From Curvibacter soli (GTDB lineage: Bacteria; Pseudomonadota; Gammaproteobacteria; Burkholderiales; Burkholderiaceae_C), in the NCBI RefSeq assembly GCF_029211125.1, contig NZ_JARGEN010000018.1:1-64000 (forward strand): a stretch of 64,000 nucleotides of DNA, in the 5' to 3' direction. Positions 28,999 through 44,579 of the stretch are shown here, in pieces (within the stretch, counting starts at the first letter, position 1; every line of letters starts with the position of its first letter). Below the pieces are notes generated by a model. It did not search any database. It was given only the letters and a program-made list of their open reading frames with translations, and was not told the origin of the DNA. The position numbers were made by a program, and so were the translations under genes.

Positions 28999-29901
28999 TC
29001 AGGCGGCCCGCGGGCTCGCGTTGGCACGCACAGACGGTGCCGGCGCCTCGCGCACCTGCTCGCCCTGCGGCCCCCAGTGCGAGCCCGGCAGCGTCCACAG
29101 CGGAGGCAGTTGCGCGAACAGCGGGCGCTGACTGATGGCCAGCGTGGCGGCCAACCGGTTCTCCACCCCCAGTTTCTCGAACAGCGTGCGCACGTGCGTC
29201 TTCACCGTATCCACGCTCACGTGCAACGCCTGGGCAACGGCCTCGTTGGAATTGGATTGCGCCAGCAGCAGCGCCACGTCCCGCTGGCGCCGTGTCAGGC
29301 CGGGACACAGGTAGGCCAGCCGCGCATCGGGCGCCAGCGACGCCGCCGTGCGCTCCAGCGCCTGGCGGTACAGCCGCTCGACATGGCCGCGCAGGGCCTG
29401 CAGCAGGTCGCGCTCCGCGTCGGAGAACGCCGGCCGGCCCAGCAAGCGGTGGCACGAAACCGACAGCACGTAGCCATGCAGCGCCACCACCACCGCCATC
29501 GCGCGGTGCGCTTGGAACGGCAGGAACACCTCGCGGGCGATCGGCAGCGCCATGAATTCTTCATCCGTGAAGAAATCCGACTCGCGCAACGCGCGCTCGC
29601 CGAACAGCGCCGGATCGTTGCGCCAGAACGGGTGGCTGGCGGCATGGCGCGCGTGCAGCGCCCGCAGGCTCTGCGCGCGCTGCGGGTCCTGCTGTGGCGG
29701 ATTGTGCAGGAAGCACACCCGGAAGTCGTTGCTGCCGCCGTGGAACTCGCCATAGCTCACCTGCTCGCACGCAATCAGCGACTCCAGGCAGGCGAAGATG
29801 GCCGGCGGCAGCGCGTGCAGGTCGAGGTCCGCCGAATACAGGCGCACCAGCGCGTGGTCGAAGGCGGCCTGGAGGCCGGGGGGAAAGGCGGAAACGGACA
29901 T
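28999..29901 (-). CDS. LuxR-family transcriptional regulator
   Basis: A 300-residue protein with a large N-terminal sensor-like region without a recognised signature (about 1-200) and a C-terminal LuxR/GerE helix-turn-helix at about 215-275 (LTRRQRDVALLLAQSNSNEAVAQALHVSVDTVKTHVRTLF, given here in two parts of the usual fold). There is no receiver domain phosphorylation motif, so it is not a classical response regulator. It is divergent from the Gly-rich IPTL-CTERM gene, whose upstream region contains repeated TAGGGGAGTAT-type sites; control of that gene is a reasonable inference. Confidence 0.85.
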   Translation of the reverse strand: MSVSAFPPGLQAAFDHALVRLYSADLDLHALPPAIFACLESLIACEQVSYGEFHGGSNDFRVCFLHNPPQQDPQRAQSLRALHARHAASHPFWRNDPALFGERALRESDFFTDEEFMALPIAREVFLPFQAHRAMAVVVALHGYVLSVSCHRLLGRPAFSDAERDLLQALRGHVERLYRQALERTAASLAPDARLAYLCPGLTRRQRDVALLLAQSNSNEAVAQALHVSVDTVKTHVRTLFEKLGVENRLAATLAISQRPLFAQLPPLWTLPGSHWGPQGEQVREAPAPSVRANASPRAA

Positions 29902-30100
29902 CGAAAATTCACTCTTTTGGGTGATTGCCGAAGGCAGGAGCGTGGGCCGATGATGTCACGTTTCGACACGCGGTGCATCCGCAGTTCATGCCATGTCTGC
30001 CGCCCCTCCGGCAAAGCCCCAGGCGCCACCGCCATGCACCCCCACCGGCCGCGACGCGCGCGCCACTCTCGCTGGCGGCTGCGGTGGCGCAGCGGGGTTT

Positions 30101-30176
30101 TGGCATAGGGGTAGGGAGTATGTTCTCCATCCGCTCTATTTTGCTGCTGCTCGCGCCATGCCATAGGGGAGTATGC
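30101..30176. promoter_or_regulatory. Repeated GGGAGTATG motif upstream of the IPTL-CTERM gene
   Basis: The 352-base gap between the divergent LuxR gene and the Gly-rich gene contains TAGGGAGTATG (30112-30122) and ATAGGGGAGTATG (30163-30175), about 52 bp (five helical turns) apart, 80-140 bp before the start codon. The same motif occurs as a perfect palindrome at 35401-35417. These look like activator operators; the binding protein is unproven. The rest of the gap shows no gene. Confidence 0.45.
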
Positions 30177-30253
30177 CCCGTCCAGCAGACCGAACGGCCA
30201 GGGCCGGCGCGGCGGAGCGCGCAACGTTTCTTCACCCACGGAGTTCCAGCACC

Positions 30254-31790
<1,537 letters not shown>

Positions 31791-31801
<11 letters not shown>

Positions 31802-31843
31802 GCCGCATGGTTCCAGCGGCTACAGCTCCCGAATCAGGAGCAT
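31791..31843 (+). repeat. Degenerate family-A repeat at the end of the IPTL-CTERM gene
   Basis: AAAATGGCCCGTAGG, TTCCAGCGGCTACAGCTCC and the following GAATCAGG match the order of family-A blocks. The TAG stop codon (31799-31801) of the Gly-rich gene lies in it. The match is weaker than other copies. Confidence 0.45.
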
Positions 31844-31875
31844 CCGCGAGGCCGTCCGGCGGCCTTGGAACGTGT

Positions 31876-33195
31876 TTACGTGCCTGTGGCGGAGCCGTCA
31901 CGCGCCAACACCCATTCGCACCAGTCGGCCGACAGCCGGTCCGAAGGCGAGCCCCGGTCCGCCATGCGGGGCCAGCGGCGCTGGCAGGTATCGACGATGC
32001 TGCGCATCTGCCAGAGGGCTTCGCGGCCCATGAAAGCCAGCTCGGCCATGCCCTGCGGGTCGTCTTCGAGGTGCTGCAGCAACTCGGCCACCTGCTCGGG
32101 GTGGCTGCCGGCCTCGGTCAGCATGCGCTTGATGTCGTCGAGCCGCTCCTCGATGAAGGCCTGGGCGCTGCGCGGCGCGGGCCTGGCCGGCTGCGCCGCC
32201 CTGAGCTGGCTCCAGGTGTCGAACGACTGCGCCAGGTCCTGCATGTACTGCCGCGCCAGCGCGGCATGCTGGGCCACGTCGCCGTCCTGCATGGCCGCAT
32301 CGCGCAGCAGCGGCAGCAGCAGCGCCGTCAGCGCCGCAGGAAACTTGCGGTGGTTGAGCCTCAGCATCAGGTAGATGCGCTGGGCTGGCTGTTCGTCGTA
32401 CTTTTCGAACAGCGAAGCCACCGTCACCGCCAGCAGCAGCACCGCGCCCTGCGCGGAAATCTGCGCGTCCTGCAGGCCGCGCGGGTAGCCGCTGCCGTCG
32501 ATGCGTTCGTGGTGCTCCAGCACGGCTTTTTCTGTGGCCGACGAATACAACTGCTGGCTGCGCATGAGCAGCATCGACGTGACGGGGTGCGCCATCAGAT
32601 GGCTGCGCTCCTGCCCCGTCATGTGGTGGCCCGGGGCGATCCACGCGGGGTTCATGTGCAGCATGCCGATGTCGTGCAACATGCCCGCCGCGGCCAGGGA
32701 CACGCGCTCCCACTCGTCCATCTCGGCGCGGATGGCCAGGAAGATGGCGAGCAGCGTGGTTTCCACGCTGTGGACGAAAAGCTTGGGCTGCTCCTCGCGC
32801 ATCACGGTGAGCTTGAAGGCCATGGGCGCGGGCAGCGGCAGCTTGCGCAGCGGGGCGATGAGCCGCTCGGGCTGCGGCGCCATGGCCTGCGCCAGCAGGC
32901 GCGGCAGCGGGCGCTCGGCCAGCATGGCCTGCGCCGCCTCGATGATGCCGTCCACAGTTACGGCGTTCTCGACCGTGAGCTGGTTATCGATGGGGCTGCG
33001 CAGGCGGTGCTGCACCAGGCGCTCGTAGAGCCGCTGGTCGATGCGCGTGCCAGTATCGACGAGCTTGACGCCGTTGTCGGTGTAGATCGACTTCTGCGCG
33101 GACACCGTGCAATGGCCCGCCATGACACCCACCGTCCTGAGGTAATGCGTGTGGTCGATGTCGCCGGGGGTTTCGGGCGTGACGGTGTCGTTCAT
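31876..33195 (-). CDS. HD-GYP domain cyclic-di-GMP phosphodiesterase
   Basis: A 439-residue cytoplasmic protein. The HD-GYP domain spans about residues 145-320, with metal-binding HD in AAGMLHDIGMLH, the downstream His in MTGQERSHLMAHP and the defining HHERIDGSGYPRGL. The N-terminal 140 residues contain no recognised sensor domain (one segment reads YTDNGVKLVDTGTRIDQRLYERL, common in this subgroup), and no receiver domain is seen. It should hydrolyse c-di-GMP, thereby affecting biofilm or motility; it lies next to the secreted Gly-rich protein gene, a possible functional link. Convergent with that gene. Confidence 0.88.
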   Translation of the reverse strand: MNDTVTPETPGDIDHTHYLRTVGVMAGHCTVSAQKSIYTDNGVKLVDTGTRIDQRLYERLVQHRLRSPIDNQLTVENAVTVDGIIEAAQAMLAERPLPRLLAQAMAPQPERLIAPLRKLPLPAPMAFKLTVMREEQPKLFVHSVETTLLAIFLAIRAEMDEWERVSLAAAGMLHDIGMLHMNPAWIAPGHHMTGQERSHLMAHPVTSMLLMRSQQLYSSATEKAVLEHHERIDGSGYPRGLQDAQISAQGAVLLLAVTVASLFEKYDEQPAQRIYLMLRLNHRKFPAALTALLLPLLRDAAMQDGDVAQHAALARQYMQDLAQSFDTWSQLRAAQPARPAPRSAQAFIEERLDDIKRMLTEAGSHPEQVAELLQHLEDDPQGMAELAFMGREALWQMRSIVDTCQRRWPRMADRGSPSDRLSADWCEWVLARDGSATGT

Positions 33196-33310
33196 GCAAT
33201 GCGTGGAAAACCGGCTGCACGGCGCGATGGGCTCATCGCTGTGGCGCGGCTGTCGAAAATCTTAACTGATCGACACCCCCGTGCAAGGCTCCAGCGGACA
33301 GGGTTGTCAT

Positions 33311-33341
33311 AAAAAGAACAGGGGCCCCGCGGGCCCCTGTT
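33311..33341 (-). terminator. Intrinsic terminator after scoAB
   Basis: AACAGGGGCCC (33317-33327) and GGGCCCCTGTT (33331-33341) form a perfect 11-bp stem with a three-base loop; on the minus strand it is followed by CTTTTTAT. It ends the scoA-scoB transcript 27 bases past the scoB stop. Confidence 0.88.
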
Positions 33342-33367
33342 GGCGATGCCGCGCGCGCAAAGCGGCG

Positions 33368-34009
33368 TCAGCGCAGCAACGGCACGCCGGTCTTGGCCTG
33401 CAATGCCTCGAAGTCGACGCCGGGCGCCAGCTCGACCAACTTGAGCCCTGCGGGCGTCACGTCCAAGACGGCCAGGTCGGTGATGATGCGGTCCACCACG
33501 CCCACCCCGGTCAGTGGCAGGGTGCACCGGGGCAGTATCTTCAGATCCACGCTGCCGTCCTTCTTCTTGGCCACGTGCTCCATGAGCACGATGACGCGCG
33601 GCACGCCGGCCACCAGGTCCATGGCGCCGCCCATGCCCTTGACCATCTTGCCGGGGATCATCCAGTTGGCCAGGTCGCCCTGCTCACTCACCTGCATGGC
33701 GCCGAGGATGGAAAGGTTGATCTTGCCGCCGCGGATCATGGCGAACGACTGGTCGCTGCCGAAGATCGAGGAGCCCTTGATGGTGGTGACGGTCTGCTTG
33801 CCGGCGTTGATGAGGTCCGGGTCCACCTCGTCCTCGGTCGGGAACGGGCCGATGCCGAGCATGCCGTTCTCGCTCTGCAGCCACACCTCGATGTCGGCGG
33901 GCACGTAGTTGGCCACCAGCGTCGGGATGCCGATGCCGAGGTTCACGTAGAAGCCGTCCTGCAATTCTTGCGCCGCGCGCGCGGCCATCTGGTCTTGGGT
34001 CCAGGGCAT
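33368..34009 (-). CDS. scoB: 3-oxoacid CoA-transferase subunit B
   Basis: Beta subunit of succinyl-CoA:3-ketoacid CoA-transferase, which activates acetoacetate (or 3-oxoadipate) with CoA from succinyl-CoA. The 213-residue protein starts with the typical [25 protein letters not shown] and contains the catalytic glutamate in [29 protein letters not shown] precedes the ATG, and scoA ends 17 bases upstream. The pair is divergent from a PAS-LuxR regulator gene. Specificity between acetoacetate and 3-oxoadipate cannot be set by eye. Confidence 0.92.
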   Translation of the reverse strand: MPWTQDQMAARAAQELQDGFYVNLGIGIPTLVANYVPADIEVWLQSENGMLGIGPFPTEDEVDPDLINAGKQTVTTIKGSSIFGSDQSFAMIRGGKINLSILGAMQVSEQGDLANWMIPGKMVKGMGGAMDLVAGVPRVIVLMEHVAKKKDGSVDLKILPRCTLPLTGVGVVDRIITDLAVLDVTPAGLKLVELAPGVDFEALQAKTGVPLLR

Positions 34010-34025
34010 GTTCTTGTCTCCTTCT

Positions 34026-34724
34026 TCAGGCGGGCCGGGTGGTGCGCTTCTCGATGCGCTTCTCGGGCGTGGGGTTGTGCACGATGCGGTGCACGTAGAT
34101 GCCGGGCAGGTGGATGTCGTCGGGCGCGAGTTCGCCCACCGCGACGATCTTCTCGACCTCCACGATGCAGATGCGGCCCGCCGTGGCCGCTGCGGGGTTG
34201 AAGTTGCGCGCCGTGAGGTTGAAGCGCAGGTTGCCCGACGTGTCGGCCACGGCGGCCTTCACCAGCGCCACGTCGGGCACCAGCGAGCGCTCCATCACGT
34301 AGGTTTCGCCGTCGAACTCGCGCAGTTCCTTGCCTTCGGCCACGATGGTTCCTACGCCGGTCTTGGTGAAGAACGCCGGGATGCCCGCGCCGCCGGCGCG
34401 CAGTTTCTCGGCCAGCGTGCCCTGGGGCGTGAACTCCAGCTCCAGTTCGCCCGCAAGGTACTGGCGCTCGAACTCCTTGTTCTCGCCCACATAGCTCGCG
34501 ATCATTTTCTTGATCTGCCGCGTCTCCAGCAGTTTGCCCAGCCCGAAGCCGTCCACGCCGGCATTGTTGGCAGCCACCGTCAGGTTTCGCACGCCGCTGT
34601 CGCGCAGCGCATCGATCAGCGCCTCGGGGATGCCGCACAGGCCAAAGCCGCCGACCGCGAGCAGTTGCCCGTCGGCCACCACGCCGTCGAGCGCGGCGGC
34701 GGCGGAGGGAAAGAGTTTCTTCAC
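34026..34724 (-). CDS. scoA: 3-oxoacid CoA-transferase subunit A
   Basis: Alpha subunit of the same CoA-transferase. The 232-residue protein has the family motif [19 protein letters not shown] near residue 28, [14 protein letters not shown], and the C-terminal [18 protein letters not shown] and [24 protein letters not shown] lies upstream of the ATG. With scoB it forms a two-gene operon that ends in a strong hairpin terminator. Confidence 0.92.
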   Translation of the reverse strand: MKKLFPSAAAALDGVVADGQLLAVGGFGLCGIPEALIDALRDSGVRNLTVAANNAGVDGFGLGKLLETRQIKKMIASYVGENKEFERQYLAGELELEFTPQGTLAEKLRAGGAGIPAFFTKTGVGTIVAEGKELREFDGETYVMERSLVPDVALVKAAVADTSGNLRFNLTARNFNPAAATAGRICIVEVEKIVAVGELAPDDIHLPGIYVHRIVHNPTPEKRIEKRTTRPA

Positions 34725-34756
34725 GCATGTCTCCTGAACATATTCCAGGGCGTTAC

Positions 34757-34804
34757 GATACTACCTAGCACCATAAGTAGAAGTCCCTAACGTTAGAAGT
34801 CCCT
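34757..34804. promoter_or_regulatory. Direct repeats between scoA and the PAS-LuxR gene
   Basis: The 90-base divergent promoter region holds ATACTACCTAG (34758-34768) and two direct copies of TAGAAGTCCCT (34778-34788 and 34794-34804) spaced 16 bp apart. They are candidate binding sites for the adjacent LuxR-type regulator, controlling scoAB and itself. Confidence 0.45.
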
Positions 34805-34814
34805 GGGTACAACT

Positions 34815-35387
34815 GTGGAAAGCGTCTCGCCGCCGGTCGACTACCAGCTTGCTTTCGAGCTGGCCCCCATCGGCATGGTGCTGTCGCGGCGACGCTCCAT
34901 TGTGGACTGCAATCAGCAGCTCTGCGAGATGTTCGGCGCCGCGCGCGAGCAGTTGCGGGGCCAGTCACTGCGGGTGCTGTACCCGAGCGCCGACGAATAC
35001 GAGCGCATGGGCCAGCGCATCGCGCCCATCCTCAATGCCCACGGCCACTATGCCGACGACCGCGTGATGCGCCGCATGGACGGCCGCCACAAGGACGAGA
35101 CGTTCTGGTGCCACGTGACGGGCCGCGCCCTCAACCGCGAGGACCCGCACGAGGCCGGCATCTGGACCTTCGAGGATCTGAGCCTGCGCCGCCCGGTGAA
35201 GGCCGGACTGACGGCCCGCGAGCGCGAGGTGGCGGCGCACCTGATGACCGGGGGGCTGACCTCCAAGGAGATCGGCCGCGCGCTCGGCATCAGCCACCGC
35301 ACGGTGGAGATCTACCGCGCGCGGCTGATGCGCAAGTACCAGGCATCCACCACGGCGGACCTGGTGTACAAGCTCATGGCGGGTTGA
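34815..35387 (+). CDS. PAS-LuxR transcriptional regulator
   Basis: A 190-residue one-component regulator. The PAS domain covers about residues 10-110 (LAFELAPIGMVLSRRRSIVDCN, then DDRVMRRMDGRHKDETFWCHVTGR split across its strands) and the LuxR helix-turn-helix about 125-185 (LTAREREVAAHLMTGGLTSKE, IGRALGISHRTVEIYRARL). The start is a GTG without a strong ribosome binding site. Divergence from scoAB suggests it activates CoA-transferase expression in response to a PAS-sensed signal. Such small PAS-LuxR proteins are common in Comamonadaceae beside catabolic genes. Confidence 0.85.
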   Translation: MESVSPPVDYQLAFELAPIGMVLSRRRSIVDCNQQLCEMFGAAREQLRGQSLRVLYPSADEYERMGQRIAPILNAHGHYADDRVMRRMDGRHKDETFWCHVTGRALNREDPHEAGIWTFEDLSLRRPVKAGLTAREREVAAHLMTGGLTSKEIGRALGISHRTVEIYRARLMRKYQASTTADLVYKLMAG

Positions 35388-35391
35388 GCCT

Positions 35392-35430
35392 GAGTTTTTG
35401 ATACTCCCAGGGAGTATTCATCAAAAACTC
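35392..35430. terminator. Large symmetrical hairpin between convergent genes
   Basis: GAGTTTTTGAT (35392-35402) pairs with ATCAAAAACTC (35420-35430), and inside it ATACTCCC-A-GGGAGTAT (35401-35417) is a perfect palindrome. The A/T runs flanking the stem on both strands suit a bidirectional terminator for the PAS-LuxR gene and convergent ligA. The inner palindrome matches the motif upstream of the Gly-rich gene, so a regulatory role is also possible. Confidence 0.65.
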
Positions 35431-35453
35431 TCTTTATATCTGCGCTGGCAGGG

Positions 35454-35475
35454 TGCATATAGGGGAGTATATGCA
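35454..35475. promoter_or_regulatory. Perfect inverted repeat TGCATATA-GGGGAG-TATATGCA
   Basis: An 8-6-8 perfect inverted repeat just past the ligA stop codon with the core AGGGGAGTAT shared with 30163-30175. It may be an operator, part of the terminator region, or a relic of a deleted promoter. Confidence 0.4.
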
Positions 35476-35490
35476 CCGCCCACTGTAAAT

Positions 35491-42303
<6,813 letters not shown>

Positions 42304-42420
42304 GGGTCGGTGGGGTCGGTAGGGTCGGTCACGGGGGGCCGTCGGCCCGGGTGGCGAGCTCCGGATGATAACCCCCGCGCCTGGCACTCCCCGGGGGGCG
42401 CAGCCGCCGCAAGGTTACAA

Positions 42421-42480
42421 GTCTTTTCGGCCTCCAGCGCAGGTGGTTCCTGCGCTGGCAGCTATTTTTTTGATAGCAAC
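42421..42480 (+). repeat. Family-A hairpin repeat, copy 3
   Basis: The clearest copy: CCAGCGCAGG (42433-42442) and CCTGCGCTGG (42449-42458) form a perfect 10-bp stem with a six-base loop, followed by CAGCTATTTTTTTGATAGC. It lies between the smc promoter region and the sigma-54 activator remnant. Confidence 0.85.
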
Positions 42481-42883
42481 TCGCCCATTCTGTCCGCCTT
42501 CGCGCAGCCGGCGCCACAGCGTGGCGCGGCTGATGCCCAGAATCGCGCGGCCTGGCGCTGGTCGCCCTGCGCCGACTGCAGCACCTCGCGCACGCGGCGC
42601 AGTTCGGCGGCGCGGCGCGCGTCCTTCAGCAGCGCCTGGGTTGCGCGCGGCGGCAGGGCCTGGGCGCATTCGGGGAACACCTCGGCCAGCCGGGCGCGGT
42701 TCACGGCGCCATGGCCGTCTGGCAGGTTGCTGCGGGCAGGCCAGCAGGCGCTCGGCCAGGTTTTCCGGCGCACGCAGGTTGCCGGGCCAGGCGTAGCCCG
42801 CCGCCTGGCCGAGCAGCGCGGCCAGAGCCTGCGCACCAGCCCGATCGGCCACCGGCGCCGCCGCGCCGAGGGCATCCCGCTGC
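42462..42883 (-). pseudogene. Remnant of a sigma-54-dependent activator (PrpR-like C-terminus)
   Basis: Reading between minus frames reconstructs the end of an AAA+ enhancer-binding protein: AAGYAWPGNLR then ENLAERLLAC, then LPDGHGAVNRARLAEVFPE in a second frame, then GISRATLWRRLREGG of a Fis-type helix-turn-helix back in the first frame. At least two frameshifts are needed and everything upstream of the AAA+ C-terminal part is missing, replaced by the MITE-like element at 42884. The Fis-type end (RATLWRRLR) resembles the propionate regulator PrpR, an inference. Confidence 0.72.
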
Positions 42884-43128
42884 TTGAACCTGGAAACGGC
42901 AGTTGACCGCTTCGTATCCCTTGCCAGGCCGCATGCAATCGAGCGTTGACGGCTTCGATGGCGTTCGCCTCGTGGGCGAGAGCGCCATGCACCTGCCAGC
43001 ACCGCGCTCGGCGCGCCATGCGGCGTTGCTCCTCCTTGCGGGCACCAAGCCCGCCGCGTCGTCGCGCCTTGCCTGGCACCCCGATCACGGCACCGGCAGG
43101 CGCATCCAACTGCCGTTTCCAGGTTGAA
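42884..43128. mobile_element. MITE-like element, copy 1 (245 bp)
   Basis: Bounded by terminal inverted repeats TTGAACCTGGAAACGGCAG (left) and CTGCCGTTTCCAGGTTGAA (right), 22 bp with one internal mismatch. The interior has no convincing gene, and a second copy about 90 percent identical by eye lies at 63254-63497. Size, inverted ends and lack of transposase fit a non-autonomous miniature element. Here it truncates the sigma-54 activator remnant. Confidence 0.8.
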
Positions 43129-43260
43129 GCCAAGTTCCGCACCAACCTCGCGCGGCGCTTCCCGAAGCAGCAGCAGGACGCGAGCCTGGCCCTGTCCCTG
43201 GATCAGCAGAAGCTCGAAGCCACGCCCGTGCACGAATATGTGGACCTGTACGTCAGCTAA
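43129..43260 (+). pseudogene. C-terminal fragment of an unidentified gene
   Basis: Directly after the MITE-like element a plus-strand frame reads FRTNLARRFPKQQQDASLAL, then SLDQQKLEATPVHEYVDLYVS and a stop (TAA 43258-43260). Codon use and amino acid composition look genuinely coding, and it has no start of its own except through the element. I cannot assign the family. It is probably the end of a gene cut off when the element inserted or the region was deleted. Confidence 0.5.
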
Positions 43261-43272
43261 CGGCACTTGCCA

Positions 43273-43328
43273 CAAAATAGGCCGCCAGCGCTTTATCCAC
43301 GGGCGCTGGCAGCTACACAATCCATAGC
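43273..43328 (+). repeat. Family-A hairpin repeat, copy 4
   Basis: AAAATAGGCCGCCAGCGC, GCGCTGGCAGCTA and CCATAGC: stem CCAGCGC/GCGCTGG with an 11-base loop, directly downstream of the fragment at 43129-43260. Confidence 0.8.
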
Positions 43329-43431
43329 ATCCATGGCCACGGCGCGGCGCCGCCGCGCGGGCACCGCATAGACACCGCATGGATATTGCTAGGCTGTGAA
43401 AACCTCTTTTCCCCCGATGGCCGCACAGCCC

Positions 43432-44412
43432 ATGAACACACCTGCCACTCCCGCCGACGAACTGCAAACCATCCTGCAAAGCGCCTACGCCAGCAGCGCG
43501 GGCAACACCAGCGGCGCGCTGGCCGACTACATCCCCGAACTGGCCAAGGTGGTGCCCGACTCTTTCGGCCTGGCCATCGCCAGCGCCACGGGCAGCCTCT
43601 GCGCGGTGGGTGACGCCGAGGTGCCGTTCACCATCCAGTCCGTCTCCAAGGCATTCACCTACTGCATGGCCATCGAGCTGGCCGGGCGCGAGGCCGTGCT
43701 GGCCCGCGTGGGCGTGGAGCCCAGCGGCGATGCCTTCAACGCCATCGAGTTCGACCCGCACACGCGCCGCCCCTTCAACCCCATGGTGAACGCCGGCGCC
43801 ATCACCGTGGCCGGCATCCTGTACGACCGCCTGGGCGACGGTGCGTTCGACGCCGTCCTGGACCGCTTCTCGCGCGCCGCCGGGCGCCGGCTGGACATGG
43901 ACGAGGCCGTGTACAGCAGCGAATCGGCCACCGGCCACCGCAACCGCGCCATCTCGCACCTGCTGCTGGCCACGGGCGCGGTGACGAATCGGGTGGAGCC
44001 CATCGTGGACCTGTACTTCCGCCAATGCTCCATCCGCGTGACGGCGGTGGACCTGGCCTGGATGGGCGCCACCCTGGCCCACATGGGAGAAAACCCCGCC
44101 ACGCAGGACCAGGTGTTCGACCTGCGCGCCGTGCGCGACACACAGACCGTGATGTTCACCTGCGGCATGTACGACTACTCGGGCAACTGGGCCTTCGACG
44201 TCGGCATCCCGGCCAAGAGCGGCGTGGGCGGCGGGCTGGTCGGGGTGGTGAACCGGCAGCTCGGCATCGGCGCGTATTCGCCCCGACTGGACGCCAAGGG
44301 CAATTCGGTGCGCGGCGTGGCCGCGTTCTCGGCGCTGTCCGACGAGCTGGGCCTGCATGCCTTCGACTGCACCAACCGGGGCTCTCTGCTGGTGGAGCGC
44401 TACATGCACTGA
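43432..44412 (+). CDS. glsA: Glutaminase A
   Basis: Serine-dependent glutaminase of the beta-lactamase fold, converting glutamine to glutamate and ammonia. Visible are the catalytic Ser-x-x-Lys in FTIQSVSKAFTYCMA, NPMVNAGAI, the ESATGHRNRA segment and the C-terminal SGVGGGLVGVVN. The start is uncertain: ATG 43432 (326 residues), ATG 43417 and GTG 43396 are all in frame without strong ribosome binding sites. Monocistronic, bracketed by family-A repeats on both sides (43273 and 44426). Confidence 0.93.
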   Translation: MNTPATPADELQTILQSAYASSAGNTSGALADYIPELAKVVPDSFGLAIASATGSLCAVGDAEVPFTIQSVSKAFTYCMAIELAGREAVLARVGVEPSGDAFNAIEFDPHTRRPFNPMVNAGAITVAGILYDRLGDGAFDAVLDRFSRAAGRRLDMDEAVYSSESATGHRNRAISHLLLATGAVTNRVEPIVDLYFRQCSIRVTAVDLAWMGATLAHMGENPATQDQVFDLRAVRDTQTVMFTCGMYDYSGNWAFDVGIPAKSGVGGGLVGVVNRQLGIGAYSPRLDAKGNSVRGVAAFSALSDELGLHAFDCTNRGSLLVERYMH

Positions 44413-44425
44413 ATGCATGCCATGC

Positions 44426-44476
44426 AGGCCGCCAGCGCAGGAAAATCCAGCGTGTGCAGCTATTGAAAAAATAGCA
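44426..44476 (+). repeat. Family-A hairpin repeat, copy 5
   Basis: AGGCCGCCAGCGC, CCAGCGTGTGCAGC and a closing stem GCTATTGAAAAAATAGC: the second hairpin is perfect here while the first is degenerate. Lies 14 bases after the glsA stop. Confidence 0.7.
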
Positions 44477-44579
44477 TATCCATGGGCCCGGACACCTGGT
44501 CACCTTCCCCGGCATGCAACCCGCCGGTGGTACAGTCCACGCCGGCCAAGGAACCGAGACATACAGGAGAAGCGTCCGC

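Noticed and set aside
42415-44418. 667-codon minus frame opposite glsA
   Set aside because: Shadow of glsA; its tail does show part of the decayed sigma-54 activator, which is recorded separately.
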